From: Prostheceraeus crozeri
Lineage: Eukaryota; Platyhelminthes; Polycladida; Euryleptidae
Reading direction: 5' to 3'
Assembly: GCA_907163375.1 (NCBI GenBank)
Contig: CAJQUW010001730.1
Location: forward strand, 297,364 to 361,363
DNA: 64,000 nt
Shown here one piece after another: positions 47,037 through 56,817 of this stretch. The first letter of the stretch is position 1. The number at the start of each line of letters is the position of its first letter. The translations under genes were made by a program, and so were the position numbers. Below the pieces are notes generated by a model, which saw only the letters and a list, made by a program, of their open reading frames with translations, ran no database searches and had not been told where the DNA came from.

Positions 47037-47275
47037 ATTTTAAAAGGTAAAACAACGTATTTCGAAATACGTTTCCCATTTGCATGGATTTTAAAAGGCA
47101 AAACAACGTATTTCGAAATACGTTTCCCATGTGCCTGGATTTTAAAAGGCAAAACAACGTATTTCGAAATACGTTTCCCATGTGCGTGGGTTTTAAAAGG
47201 CAAAACAACGTATTTCGAAATACGTTTCCCATTTGCGAGGATTTTAAAAGGTAAAACAACGTATTTCGAAATATG
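47037..47275. repeat. Subterminal tandem repeats with internal palindrome
   Basis: Five units of about 56-57 bp: TTTTAAAAGGCAAAACAACG + TATTTCGAAATACGTTTCCC + a variable stretch such as ATGTGCGTGG. The first 24 bases repeat the transposon's terminal sequence. Three related, inverted units lie at about 48550-48690 and one at 48841-48875, next to the right end. Confidence 0.9.
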
Positions 47276-47916
47276 TTGCGCCTACTGTAGCTTAGATTTC
47301 AAAAGACAGAACCGATAACGTTCGATCACAGCGTAAATTGAACTCAAGAAATACCAAAAACATTTACATAAGCTGCCACGTTGTCAAATTTGTCCTCTAC
47401 TACGCAATTTTAGTGCCGTCTCCAAAATGCAATTGGAGTGATACTATAAAATAGTGATAGTGTGATACTTTTGCAAAAGGGTATTTCGATATTTTTGCCA
47501 CTATCCACATGAAGTTGTACTGCAATTACACCCAATTATATATAGCTACAACTACTGCAGTTTTATGTACTTTGTACACATATTTGTACTTTTACCCTGT
47601 TCATAGAAACGATGCCATACAACTTCCATGTATACACGTAATCGAATTATTATTTCGGTCTATATTCATTATACGTCGGTCTCTCACACTATCTACTTAT
47701 TGATGTCCTGTTACATATTTGCATGTAGACTAATGATACTGGTAGGCCCCAAGTCTGTGTTTGGCACCTTAGAATATTTCAAGACAAAATATAAAAATCA
47801 AAATATGTTTTATGATTTAAGTATGTGTAATTATGCCATTACAAACACAAAATTGTACAGTTATGTCTTTAATCAATAGAAAAATCTCGGTAGTCTTTCT
47901 TTAGGCATAATAAAAT

Positions 47917-48425
47917 CTAAAAATCACATTCCCTAACATTCATGAGATCGTCAGCATCAACAACTTCCATATCTTTGTAAAATTGTTGACGATTAATAGG
48001 CATATGTTTTGAAAGATTCACCAGGTCTCTTTTCTTCTGTTGAGAAATACCCCGTTTCTTGATTTCTTTTGGTATCCCTTCAATTGGTCGATCTTGCTCA
48101 TTCATGATATCTTTAAGCACGGATTTTTTGAAAATAGGATGCTCTTGGAAAGGTCCATCGAAATTTAGCTTTAGAAATACATCGTATGAACCTTTTCTAA
48201 ACTGAACCACACGCGCTTCAGATAAGCCACGTAATCGCGCTAAAGTTTTTCTTTCTCCTGCTTAAGAAGTATCTCTCGAATTTTTCTCTTGGACATACCG
48301 CGTGCTGAATACAAGATTTCAAGTATCATCTTAAGTTTCATCTCGTTTATGAAATAATTTCCGGAACTCACTTTAAAGGAAAATAATTCACTTGTGCTGC
48401 AAAAACGCCCCGCTGTCAATGTCAT
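47917..48425 (-). CDS. Unknown protein of the 4-bp-TSD transposon
   Basis: The minus strand encodes roughly 165 residues with one frame change near 48240. The first part reads YFINEMKLKMILEILYSARG and MSKRKIREILLKQEKEK. The second reads LARLRGLSEARVVQFRKGSY, DVFLKLNFDGPFQEHPIFKK, PIEGIPKEIKKRGISQQKKR and LVNLSKHMPINRQQFYKDME, ending NVRECDF and stop. It is rich in Lys and mostly helical in look. No DDE or other transposase motif is visible, and 165 residues is short for one, so the element is probably non-autonomous or the protein is an accessory factor. I do not recognise the family. Confidence 0.5.
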
Positions 48426-50006
48426 ATGCTCGAAAATGATATCATATGATTATATTTGAATTGAAGCTATTCAAACAATGATATTATTTTATATAATATT
48501 CGCCGTAAGCGTATTGCCTTGTACGCATTATCTTATAAAAATCATAAGAAAAAGTTATGTATTTCGAAATACGTTGTTTTGCCTTTTAAAAATCCCTTGA
48601 AAATAACGCGTATTTCGAAATACGTTGTTTTGCCTTTTAAAAGTCCCTTGAAAAACACGCGTACTTTGAAATACGCTGTTTTACCTTTTATAAACTATCC
48701 ATCCAGTTTCTATTCCAATTATTTTCCAATATCTTACGTTACCTGTACAATATATCAAAATGTATGAATTACGACAATTATATGATCACATTTCAAGCAT
48801 ATACCCTGAAAGTTCAGATCTCACTGGCTCTAATAGACCCTTAAAAGGTAAAACAACGTATTTCGAAATACGTCGTTTTGCCTTTTAACGGCAGAAATCT
48901 GCTCGGTTGGAATGTTCTTCCAGCTTTCATGGATCCATTCAACAATTTTTACAAAAGAAGGGGCCTCATATTTCCATTCTTTGAATAGGTATGTTCTCCT
49001 GATGTAAGCCATTCAGTGTAAAATTTCTTTATACTAGTTTTCAGAGATTTATTCCATGAAATGTCGGGAGCTTGTATCAGAGAAGTACAGCCAGCAGGAA
49101 CGATTGCGCTATCCAAGCGAAAATTTCGCATCGTCGCTTTTGTTTCAGACGACAGATGGCAGGCATATGAATCCCAAATGATAAGGCGTTTGTTGAACGT
49201 GAGTTGACCAATGACTCGCTGAAGATAATCTTTAGTCAACTGATTATCCATCCAACTCTTCTGATTAAAAGAAAGAACCACGTCTTTGAACGAATCTTTC
49301 AGCTCCTTTATCTCTCGTTTCCTCGGTATAATTATGTAAGGTTTCAGTTTTGTACCATCAGCTTTGGCTGTCAAAGCTACGGTGAGGCGAACCTTTTCGT
49401 GACCAGTACTTTTGATTGGGACAGATTTAACGCCTTTTCTGTCAATGGTCGTCTCCGCTAACGGCTCAACCCAAACAGGTGTTTCGTCCATTACGTAAAT
49501 GTCACCAGGCTTGTATTTCTTCGTTTTTCTCATTTCCTCCAAATAACGAATGAATGATACGATCTTCGGTATAAATAATGCAGGAATTCTTTGAGAAACA
49601 GTAGTACGTCGACGTAAGGTAAAGCCAAAGCGTTTTAGAAAGCGCATTAGCCAGCCGTTACTGGCAGCAAAGTTTTCTTTGCCATCTTGTTGAAATATCT
49701 CCATAGCCTGTCGTTGAATCATAGTTCGCGATACGGGGAGTCTTTCTTCTCTTCTGGAACAAATCCATGCTTGCAATTTCCTTTCAAGTTCTTCACATCT
49801 CGGTTTTCTTCCACCACCGCTGAGACGTTTCCTCTTTTTTTGAACGCACACTTTGTCTTCTTCACGCAGCTTCTTCTCCTGCTCTCTCCATTCACGAATT
49901 CGTTTCCTGTCTACATTGAATTTACGTGCTGCTTCCGAAACGTTGTGGAATTTTAGGAAATCGAGGGCAGCGAGCTTGTATGATATTGAGTAGCTTTTCG
50001 TCTTCA

Positions 50007-50300
50007 TCGTCGCGCTATGTTGAATCAACTGATTCTCAGTTATTATCGAAAAATTGAAACGGATGAAGTGTTTATGAGTCAGCAGCATAATTTGAAAAGA
50101 AAAGTGTCCTCAATTTAGGTCAGCCATTCGTAATGGTAACGAAAACTGTGTGGGAATAGAATAGCTATTTTGTAGCATCAATTGATTGGGTGGGCGTTTA
50201 AACGAGGTGGGCGATTAATTCGCTCTTTTTAATTTTAGATGGGCGTTTATTCGAGGCTGGGCGATTATTCGAGGCTGGGCGATTAAACGAGTAAATACGG
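50007..50300. promoter_or_regulatory. pogo 5' end with subterminal repeats
   Basis: Between the transposase start and the element end lie four or five copies of GGGCG(T/A)TTATTCGAGG-like words (about 50188-50295). They mirror those at 46125-46215. Subterminal repeats of this sort are where pogo/CENP-B transposases are expected to bind; that is inference. Confidence 0.5.
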
Positions 50301-51627
50301 TATATAGCCAAATGTTAGATGCATGAAAATATTTTTAAAAGAAATTGCCACCAGACTCGTGCCTTGGTACCAAGAATGTGGAAGTCACTGTGCGCATAGG
50401 TTTAGCGTACTGCCCCGTGCAAGTTTTCCTATTTTTCCAAGCAATTTCAGTTGATATTCCAGTATTCCACTACTATATTACATCGTCAGTAATGAAATGA
50501 ATTATTCAGACAATTCAGAATGTTATTTTAACAAAACTAACAAATAATGGTTTTTGTTTCTCATGTTTCCAAAAAGCGAAAAGTGGAGTATAATTGGATA
50601 AAAAAGACTTGAAGTCAGATGTTGCATTGAACATAGACCACAGAGAATCTTTTGATGCGAATCTTTCGGATGATCCTTTCGATATATTTAAATTGTTCTT
50701 TTGTGAGGAACTTGTACAGCTTATATATGAGCAGACACGCAACTATTCTGGGATATCATTCACTGAATCAGAGCTGAATGTAGTTGTTGGCGTTATAGTT
50801 GCTTCTGGCTGTCTTCCTTTACCAAAACGACGAATGTTTTGGAGCTCGGACGAGTTACTGCGCAATTTGGCAGTCTCCGGATCGATCAGTAGAAACAAAT
50901 TCGAAAGTATATTCACGAAACTCCATTTTGTTGATAATAATCATATTGATAAAAGCGACAAATTCGTGAAGGTGCGGCCAATATTTGATATAATGAACAA
51001 CAATTTCATGCAGCATGGACCAAAGAGCTCCACATTTTGCGTTGACGAATGTATTATACCCTACTACGGCAGGCACAACGCTAAACAATTTATAAAAGGG
51101 AAGCCAATCAGATTTGGTTACAAGGTGAGAAGACAATTTCAGTATGACAGCAAATTCAGATTGTTTACATATAATTTTTATATTATTTTGTAGCTATGGT
51201 GCGTTGCAAATGAAAGTGGTTACATATATAGTATTTCCCCTTATCCTGGTGACGCTGAGAAATCTACGACTTCATACGATTTAGGATCGTCATCAAATGT
51301 TGTTTGATATTTTGGACATAAATTAAGAGAGAGGTTCACGGAGTCTGATCCTATCCACATCTCCATGCACAACTACTTTACTTCACCTTTGCTTCTTCGT
51401 TATTTGAAAAAGGATTTAAACATATACGCCACCGGCACTTTACGATCACACCGTGTCAGGAATTTTCCGATTGATCTTGAAATTTTGAAGCATAAAGATT
51501 ATATGATATATTATATATAAAAATGTATTATGATTACAGGTGAGACAGACAAAAAGATATATTTATATTTTTTATATTTTTCCTATTGGACATGGTTTAT
51601 TTATTCCTAATTACTGATGTTTACCTA

Positions 51628-51631
<4 letters not shown>

Positions 51632-51652
<21 letters not shown>
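51632..51652. repeat. (TA)n microsatellite
   Basis: About ten TA units. It marks the area where the piggyBac remnant ends and the PLE remnant begins. Confidence 0.9.
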
Positions 51653-51658
<6 letters not shown>

Positions 51659-51667
51659 TGTAAGTTT

Positions 51668-52320
51668 TTATCTCAAGGCCTTGATTGAAATTGATTGAAT
51701 TTTTTCTGCTAATTTGTGATGTTCTTTGTGTTGATTCTTTTTACTGATATTCGTATAATTTGGTAATAAATTATTTTCTTCACATGTGATGTTAAATTGA
51801 ATGTCTTTTTCCAATTTGATACATTTATTCAGTAGTTTTTCTGTTCTTCTATATCGTTTTAATTCTGCTGTTGTCAATGTTTTGATGATGATGAATGAGT
51901 ACCATTTTATTGACGGCGACGTTTCGGTTTTCTGTACATAGACCATTTTCAACTTAACATATTAACAAAATGATGAGCTGTGGTTGAAATTCAAAAAGTC
52001 TCAACCAAAATGCTATACAGAAAGCTCAAAGATATAACACTGGATGTAGGTTACATGCTCATAGTTTTTCAGGGAGGACTTGATGACATATTGAAGTTGT
52101 GAAAGAAAATAGAAATCAAGAAATGATATTTAAGTGTCTTGTTAACCCCTTGTCGTGTTGATTTAGCACTGGAGCATTTTTCCTTTAATAGTATTGCTTC
52201 AGCGATTTGTAGAGTGTTAGCATTTGAAAAGCGAGCTATAACTTTGTGTTGTTTGTTAAGTCTATTGGTTTTTATTTGTGTTCTTTCATATGGTGAGATT
52301 TTATCGAGCCATTATTTTCG
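51668..52320 (-). mobile_element. Penelope-like element, tandem junction remnant
   Basis: Read on the minus strand from 52320: a C-terminal GIY-YIG-type ending (VIARFSNANTLQIAEAILL, then LNQHDKGLTRHL in a neighbouring frame), then an untranslated stretch with a hammerhead-like remnant (about 51955-51915), then the N-terminus of a second copy (LNKCIKLEKDIQFNIT, CEENNLLPNYTNI). C-terminus, then ribozyme-bearing leader, then N-terminus is the order expected at a PLE terminal repeat between tandem copies. The element is broken, with several breaks. It differs in sequence from the PLE at 16.5-22.1 kb. Confidence 0.55.
51915..51955 (-). ncRNA. Degenerate hammerhead-like motif of a PLE
   Basis: On the minus strand GTTGAAAATGGTCT...CAGAAAACC, then CGAAACGTC. 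Type I hammerheads of Penelope-like elements read CTGATGA, a short stem II, then GAAAC with a minimal stem III ending GTC. The 3' part (CCGAAACGTC) is intact, whereas the CTGATGA box has decayed to TTGAAAA, so it is unlikely to cleave. Confidence 0.45.
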
Positions 52321-52480
52321 TTACAGCGGAAACTATCGAATTCACCTCAATTTTCAATTTTTCGATAACACTCCAGATAATATACTTGAACATTGTACAA
52401 TTTGTACATCTCTCTGCGAAATGATGTTTGTAAGCATCAAACGCTAGCTCTAATTCAACTTGAGACTACTGTTATTAATG
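52319..52480. repeat. 166-bp repeat ending at TTAA, copy B
   Basis: Near-identical to 45085-45250. Here TTAA is followed by unrelated sequence (TGTACTCCGTTGC). Upstream it adjoins the PLE C-terminal remnant. The plus strand of both copies is open over about 42 codons with the same stop (CEMMFVSIKR), which may be chance. Confidence 0.8.
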
Positions 52481-52769
52481 TACTCCGTTGCGTGTAACCT
52501 TTAGGGAGGTCCAGTGAACCTCTTTCATGAATTCTCTCATTCTTTCTTCAAATCGCCGTCAAAGAATCAGAAAAAGTTTATGTTTGGCAAAACAGTGCTT
52601 TTTCCTTATGACTGAACATCCCTTTTTCTTATGAGTGTGGTGGAGTCTTCAGTGAACGTGTGAAATAAATGATACACTTCCATAGGCCTGTGTTACTGCA
52701 CAGTCTTTGGAAGTGATCGGTTGTGTGGTACAGAATCTGTGCACACGTTCAATAGTACAGTATAGAGGC

Positions 52770-52840
52770 TAATTCTAGTGAGCTACCTAAGGCAGTCGTG
52801 TGTTCGAATCGCGATCTCTTAGCACATAGACGAGAATAAT
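52770..52840 (+). repeat. Possible tRNA-derived SINE fragment
   Basis: GTGTTCGAATCGC at about 52800 fits a pol III B box (GGTTCGAANCC) with one or two differences. Before it, AGTGAGCTACCTAAGGCAGT weakly resembles a tRNA D-arm. No cloverleaf and no clear A box, so only a hint. Confidence 0.25.
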
Positions 52841-53039
52841 GTGAGCAGAAGATATGTGAACATCAGTCCACCTACAAAGACTTGAGCAAAGTTACTCGGA
52901 ATACGAAGGGAAATGTACATTTGGACCTGCAACCTCTGAGACCTGAGGGAACCTTTTGGTCATCTTTTATAGTCATTCAAAAGAAATGTAATTTAAAGAG
53001 AAAATATTTTACGTGAACAAAAATTGATCAAATCAGCTA

Positions 53040-53311
53040 CACTGTAAACCACTCACTGCCAAGCACTTTCGGAAAAATGGATAAGAAAATAAATTTCGCA
53101 TAATGTTTTAATCAGCCAATCACAGTCGGAGTTATTTGTATCATTACCTGCCAAACACATACGAATATATACGAAAGGAAGTTAACATTGGTATGCAAAA
53201 CATACCAAATCTCTGGAAATAGCCTATATCTCGCATTAATTGTCGGTCTCAAATTTTATGTGAATTTGACATCAATTAGTATGAAATTTTCGTATCCAGC
53301 GATTTACGGTG
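53040..53311. mobile_element. MITE, CACTG-ended, 272 bp
   Basis: Left end CACTGTAAACCACTCACTGC, right end CAGCGATTTACGGTG, TA on both sides. The inner sequence resembles the right part of 3863-4531 (GCCAATCACAG, AACACATACGAA, AACATACCAAATCTCTG, CGTATCCAGCGATTTAC). Confidence 0.75.
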
Positions 53312-54430
53312 TATGGAAATGTGGATCAGAGGTTAACTCGTTTCAAGTCTCCTAGGTTTACGAAAACACATTAAAATGAAGGTCTAATTTGAGTACCATT
53401 CAAAAAATTCAGAAAATTCTCTTTGGTCACATTTCATTGGCGCGTCTGTATTTTGAAAAAACGTATTGTTTCATGACAGTCAATTTTCTGTGAAATTTAA
53501 AAGTCATGGAAAAATTGCTTCATCCCATAGACATCATCGACGCTCGTTATGAGAGATTATTTGAGAGTAGGTCGTCCAAGGTCGATAAAAAGTGATTAAA
53601 TTTCGAAGTGAGTTGTCTCCCATGACATCAACAACGGATCCAAAAAGGTTAATTAATGATCGTCAGAACTGTTACACTGGTATTTGAGGGGCTGAGATGA
53701 CGCCTCATGGCGTCGCCTGGCTCTGACATTGATTGATGGACAGAGATTACATGATGAAACGGAACGTCGGAATATCTCTTCTCTCAAAGGAGAGGAGGAA
53801 GTACTGATTGGAGAGATCGTCACCAAGGAAGGGCTCAAATATCAGTAAATAACAGGAATCCGGAGAAGGAAGGCGCCTTTGTAGAAAAGGAATTTGATGC
53901 TAAGAAGCTTAGCTCTAAGAGAATTGGTCAACAAGATGTCAGAATCCACGAGAAGTGATCAAATGTTCTTCCTTGTGAATGTTGTCCCATTACTGACAGG
54001 TTTAGGCAAAACGACGGTCACAACCAAACTTCTACACAACTCTAATGGTGCGGAAGTCTCTTTCAAAAGTCACGCGACATCATTGTGAAGACTCTTTGGA
54101 TGATTCTTTGTATTAATTAAAGCTCCAATGTGTTAGCGGTTTCGATGTTCTCAAATGAACTCGAGTTGAGACCCAGTACCTCTTGTGAAATGTACAAGTT
54201 TTACAGTGTTGAAGAAATTGCCACGGAATTGACTGATCATGATTGTAATACAGAAGAAAGGAGAATCATGACAACCTTGGAAAGACAATGATCACAATCA
54301 ACGTTGAAAGATGAGAATGGTTCCGCGATCATTCAGATTCAAGAAATGAAGCATATATTTAGGGAATCATGAAATCATGCCGATGAAAATTGTGTCAAAC
54401 TTGAAAATTCACCCAAGAAACACTCCATCA
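53312..54430. other. No recognisable gene
   Basis: No family signature. Purine-rich stretches around 53750-53950 and 54200-54400 without an open frame. Confidence 0.5.
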
Positions 54431-54737
54431 GAGATGCGGAGTCGGAGTTCTATCAAATGATAGGACTCCGGACTCCAGCCTATAACTAGACCAGAAATAT
54501 ACATGTAATACAAATGAATTATATTTCCTCGTGTATAGCTGTCACTGTCTTGATGTCAACCTTCTCCGTCAAACAAAAGTACAGAGACAACAGTGCATAC
54601 AAACCTTATAATAATAGTTGAGGGAATGAACCGTGATAGTGAGAAAAGGATTGTCTTTTCACTCGGTGATTTAGTAGTGAAGACAAGTCTTCCTAGCCTC
54701 CATCACACCTACGCGCAAAAGATCACATCAGAGATTC

Positions 54738-55610
54738 ATGCTATTGATGAGGAGTTATCTGTATGGTCGACAGCAGCGAATAAGGCTCAATAATGCGAAA
54801 AGCGATTTGAAGTTGGTAACAAGTGGCGTACCTCAGGGCTCATTGCTCGGTCCCTATCTGTTCGGATTATATGTCTCATCTTTGAAGCCAATTAATTCGG
54901 AAACCTGTCTGGTTAAGTATGTCGACGACACTTGCATCGTTGTGGGAGTTAGAAAAGACTATGCCTCCGATGACATACGGCTACTTAACTCTGAAATCAA
55001 CAATATTTCACAGTGGGCTGCTGATTCAAACCTCAGTCTGAACACTGCCAAAACCACTGGCTTGATTTATTACCGAGGAAATTTTAAAGATGTCCTTAAT
55101 GTTGAGACACACATCGCTGACGTTAACTTCCAAAAGAGTGTCAAAGTTTTGGGTGTCATTTTGAATGATTCCTTGGGCTGGGGGTCTCATGTTGACCTTA
55201 TAGAGAAGAAATGTGCTCAGCGAATGTACATCCTGCGACGAATGAAACCGTACACGACGCCTCAGGAGTTCATCCAAATTTACAACGTGTTGATACGCTC
55301 CCTCATAGAATACGCCTCTCCAGCATTTATCGGTTTGTCCAAAGGGGACTCTACTAGGCTGCAAGTTATTCAAAACCGCTGCCTCAAAATAAAGGGTTGT
55401 TCAAGTATGAATGATCTGACTCCAAGAAGAACTGCTGCTGCCTTGAAACTATTCGAACAAGTTGAGTCTGCACAAACTTCAATAAAGCTCGCATTCCCAA
55501 GGTACTTACCTAGTGGAAGAATCTCTGTGCCTTTCTGTCGAACATCTGTACGTCGCAACTCTTTCTTCCCAAGAGTATGCATTATAAAATCATCTACCTA
55601 TTATGACTGA
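54738..55610 (+). pseudogene. LINE reverse transcriptase fragment, CR1/L2-like
   Basis: An open frame of 290 codons: RLNNAKSDLKLVTSGVPQGS with the RT motif GVPQGSLLGPYLF, VKYVDDTCIVVGV (YxDD intact), AADSNLSLNTAKT, KVLGVILNDSLGWGSHVD, RMYILRRMKPYTTPQEFIQI, IRSLIEYASPAFIGLSKG and a C-terminus ending CRTSVRRNSFFPRVC. These are RT domains 4-7 plus thumb of a Jockey-superfamily LINE. The 5' part (endonuclease, first RT domains) is cut off at about 54735, the usual result of incomplete reverse transcription. The open frame suggests a fairly recent copy. A (CT)n run at 55701 follows the 3' end. Confidence 0.85.
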
Positions 55611-55854
55611 CGTAGTTGATGCTGGCTAATTTTATACTGAAGAAATGTAATTGACTTGTAACTTCTGATTTCCATTTGTGATTTAATTCAATATACACAT
55701 TCTCTCTCTCTCTCTCTCTAGAGACAAAAATGAAATACTAGTTTGTTTGAGAAGATTGCCTCTTACCCTCACGTTAGTCATGTGTGATGGCTCCTCTAAA
55801 GCGCACATTAATATCGAAAGTGCACTCATATTTTTTGGAGAAGGATGAAAGATT

Positions 55855-56129
55855 TTCCTGCCTGATAGAGACTGGAGAAAGCCGTGTGAAGTACACATCA
55901 AGAACATGGGAGGAGCCGAGTCGTATGCATCCAACTTAAAGCGACATCTGATAAACTTTCATCAGAAATGATTGATAATTGATGCAGAAATGATCACTAA
56001 AGATAGGTTTAGGTAAGCCTATAATGATCTATGATGCAGGTTACCAGTTTTTTTCAAAAACTAGTCTATTTATATTTGCCACCAGGAGTCGGAGTCGGAG
56101 TCCGATCAAAATGATAGGACTCCGCATCC
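55855..56129 (+). pseudogene. Zinc-finger-like repeat exon, copy B
   Basis: GAGTCGTATGCATCC and neighbours match copy A at 44720-44955. The plus frame reads KNMGGAESYASNLKRHLINF and then HQK with a stop; it retains the SNLKRHLxxFH signature lost in copy A. A donor-like TTTAG|GTAAGCC follows at about 56011. On the minus strand both copies are open too (MDAYDSAPPMFLMCTSHGF), an echo of the same conserved bases. Confidence 0.4.
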
Positions 56130-56800
56130 CTGCTGTCCATGAATCCTTGCATCATGACGAATTCATGAAATTCCTCGATAATCATTTCCGCTCAGTCAAA
56201 ACACCTGTTAGTAAATTTTCAATCATTTTGATGTCCAACAGGATTCATGCTACTTAAATAGAAATGTCAAATCCCTAGTATATAAACGCAGTAATAATTT
56301 GCAAAAATTTAACTTCTTGAAAATAGATTTAATATTTTTTGAACCGCACGAGCGCAATTCCCGTAAAACAACTGAATCTTCTGCTAAAACTTTGACTGTA
56401 TGCTGACATTTTTTGAGTCAGCACTCTGCCTGCTTCATGCTCCATGCAAATTTTCGAATTTCATAGGCCAATCAGTCCCGATCATGCTTATCAGCGATTA
56501 TATACAAATAATTCGCCCGCATTTACATCCTTTCAGCGCAACAGTGGCGGCTCGTCCATTTGGCCAGTTGCTATTGTGATGTTGTCTAACTTAAATAACC
56601 GAAATATCAGTATTGGACTCTATTTCTTGATCACAAATCTGATCTGCCTTCATCCACATCTGCTCTATTTGTGCGACAATAACGTTAATATCATTCGTTT
56701 TCAAGACTGATGGGCGCGCCCAAGCATAGAGATTGAGATGACTTTAGCGCAGTTCATTTCACGATCTGAGCGAATAGACAGTAATTCTGTCTATGAATGC
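56130..56800. other. No recognisable gene
   Basis: Nothing assignable between the repeat family and the RNase H LINE. Confidence 0.5.
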
Positions 56801-56817
56801 GTCAGACAATGGACACT

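Larger units (their letters stand above)
46916..48894 (-). mobile_element. Unclassified DNA transposon, 1979 bp, 4-bp TSD
   Basis: Ends CTGCCGTTAAAAGGCAAAAC and its inverse, about 30 bp of terminal repeat. AAAT is duplicated on both sides (46912-46915, 48895-48898), and removing the element restores the pogo reading frame (EQI|CHSM). Inner repeats at both ends carry the palindrome ACGTATTTCGAAATACGT. One small protein is encoded on the minus strand. A 4-bp duplication is known for, among others, Sola1 and Chapaev elements, but the ends and the protein fit nothing I recognise. Confidence 0.75.
46652..50007 (-). pseudogene. pogo-type transposase, interrupted
   Basis: Minus-strand DDE_1 transposase starting MKTKSYSISYKLAALDFLKF. 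The first helix-turn-helix is NVSEAARKFNVDRKRIREWR, followed by a CENP-B type domain (RTMIQRQAMEIFQQDGKENF, ASNGWLMRFLKRFGFTLRRR), then VMDETPVWVE (Asp 1), LIIWDSYACH (Asp 2) and APDISWNK (Asp 3). All three catalytic Asp residues are kept. The C-terminal part has one single-base frame change after SKNGNMR (near 48960), then FVKIVEWIHESWKNIPTEQI. The rest, CHSMKHCAITTNLDGSEDDL and an acidic end (SSWCDSDESN), lies beyond the nested insertion at 46652-46911. Confidence 0.85.
46107..50300 (-). mobile_element. pogo/Tigger-type transposon, 4194 bp with insertion
   Basis: Ends CCGTATTTACTCGAATAAAC and, inverted, CCGTATTTACTCGTTTAATC, with TA on both sides (46105-46106, 50301-50302). Subterminal copies of GGGCGTTTATTCGAGG and GGGCGATTATTCGAGG occur at both ends, as in related pogo elements, and could be transposase binding sites. 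Without the nested element (46916-48894 and its 4-bp duplication) it is about 2.2 kb, the usual size. It lies in an intron of piggyBac element 2. Confidence 0.9.
45679..51520 (+). pseudogene. piggyBac transposase 2, exons around nested elements
   Basis: Exon 1 45679-45701 (MSRRRREK, donor GTGAGT); exon 2 45815-46042 (SEALEIIFDTEVYDGEETG, then after a frame change DVVLHPPRDGNCSDEIEGDE and EIIIEAEDEDVEMQ, donor GTAAGT); exon 3 about 50577-51124 (KRKVEYNW, DPFDIFKLFFCEELVQLIYE, FCVDECIIPYYGRHNAKQF with the first Asp, GKPIRFGYK); exon 4 from 51194 (LWCVANESGYIYSISPYPGD ... IYATGTLRSHRVRNFP). The intron 51125-51193 has GTGAGA...TTGTAG. Breaks: frame changes near 45885 and 50605, a TGA in exon 4 (NVV*YFG), His replacing the second catalytic Asp (MHNYFTS), and loss of the C-terminal third. 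Intron positions differ from those of the piggyBac gene at 18-20.6 kb. Confidence 0.75.
45251..51540 (+). mobile_element. piggyBac element 2, 3'-truncated, carrying nested insertions
   Basis: The left end CCCAGATATGCCCGATG follows TTAA at 45247-45250. A plus-strand transposase gene follows. A 218-bp MITE sits in the 5' region and a 4.2-kb pogo element in its second intron. No right terminal repeat is found; similarity fades out near 51520 at an AT-rich, (TA)n-containing stretch, so the 3' part is lost. Confidence 0.75.
54432..56129. other. Stretch bounded by inverted GATGCGGAGTC repeats
   Basis: Left: GATGCGGAGTCGGAGTTCTA at 54432. Right: the inverse, ending ATAGGACTCCGCATCC at 56129, which also ends the related repeat at 44955. 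The right 270 bp belongs to the zinc-finger-like repeat family; a LINE fragment lies inside. This may be one element of 1.7 kb with a LINE insertion, but no target duplication could be fixed. Confidence 0.35.

Noticed and set aside
45085-52480. Long terminal repeats of a retroelement, from the paired 166-bp direct repeats
   Set aside because: The 7 kb between them is a piggyBac/pogo nest plus a minus-strand PLE piece, the repeats lack TG...CA ends, and no gag-pol content exists.
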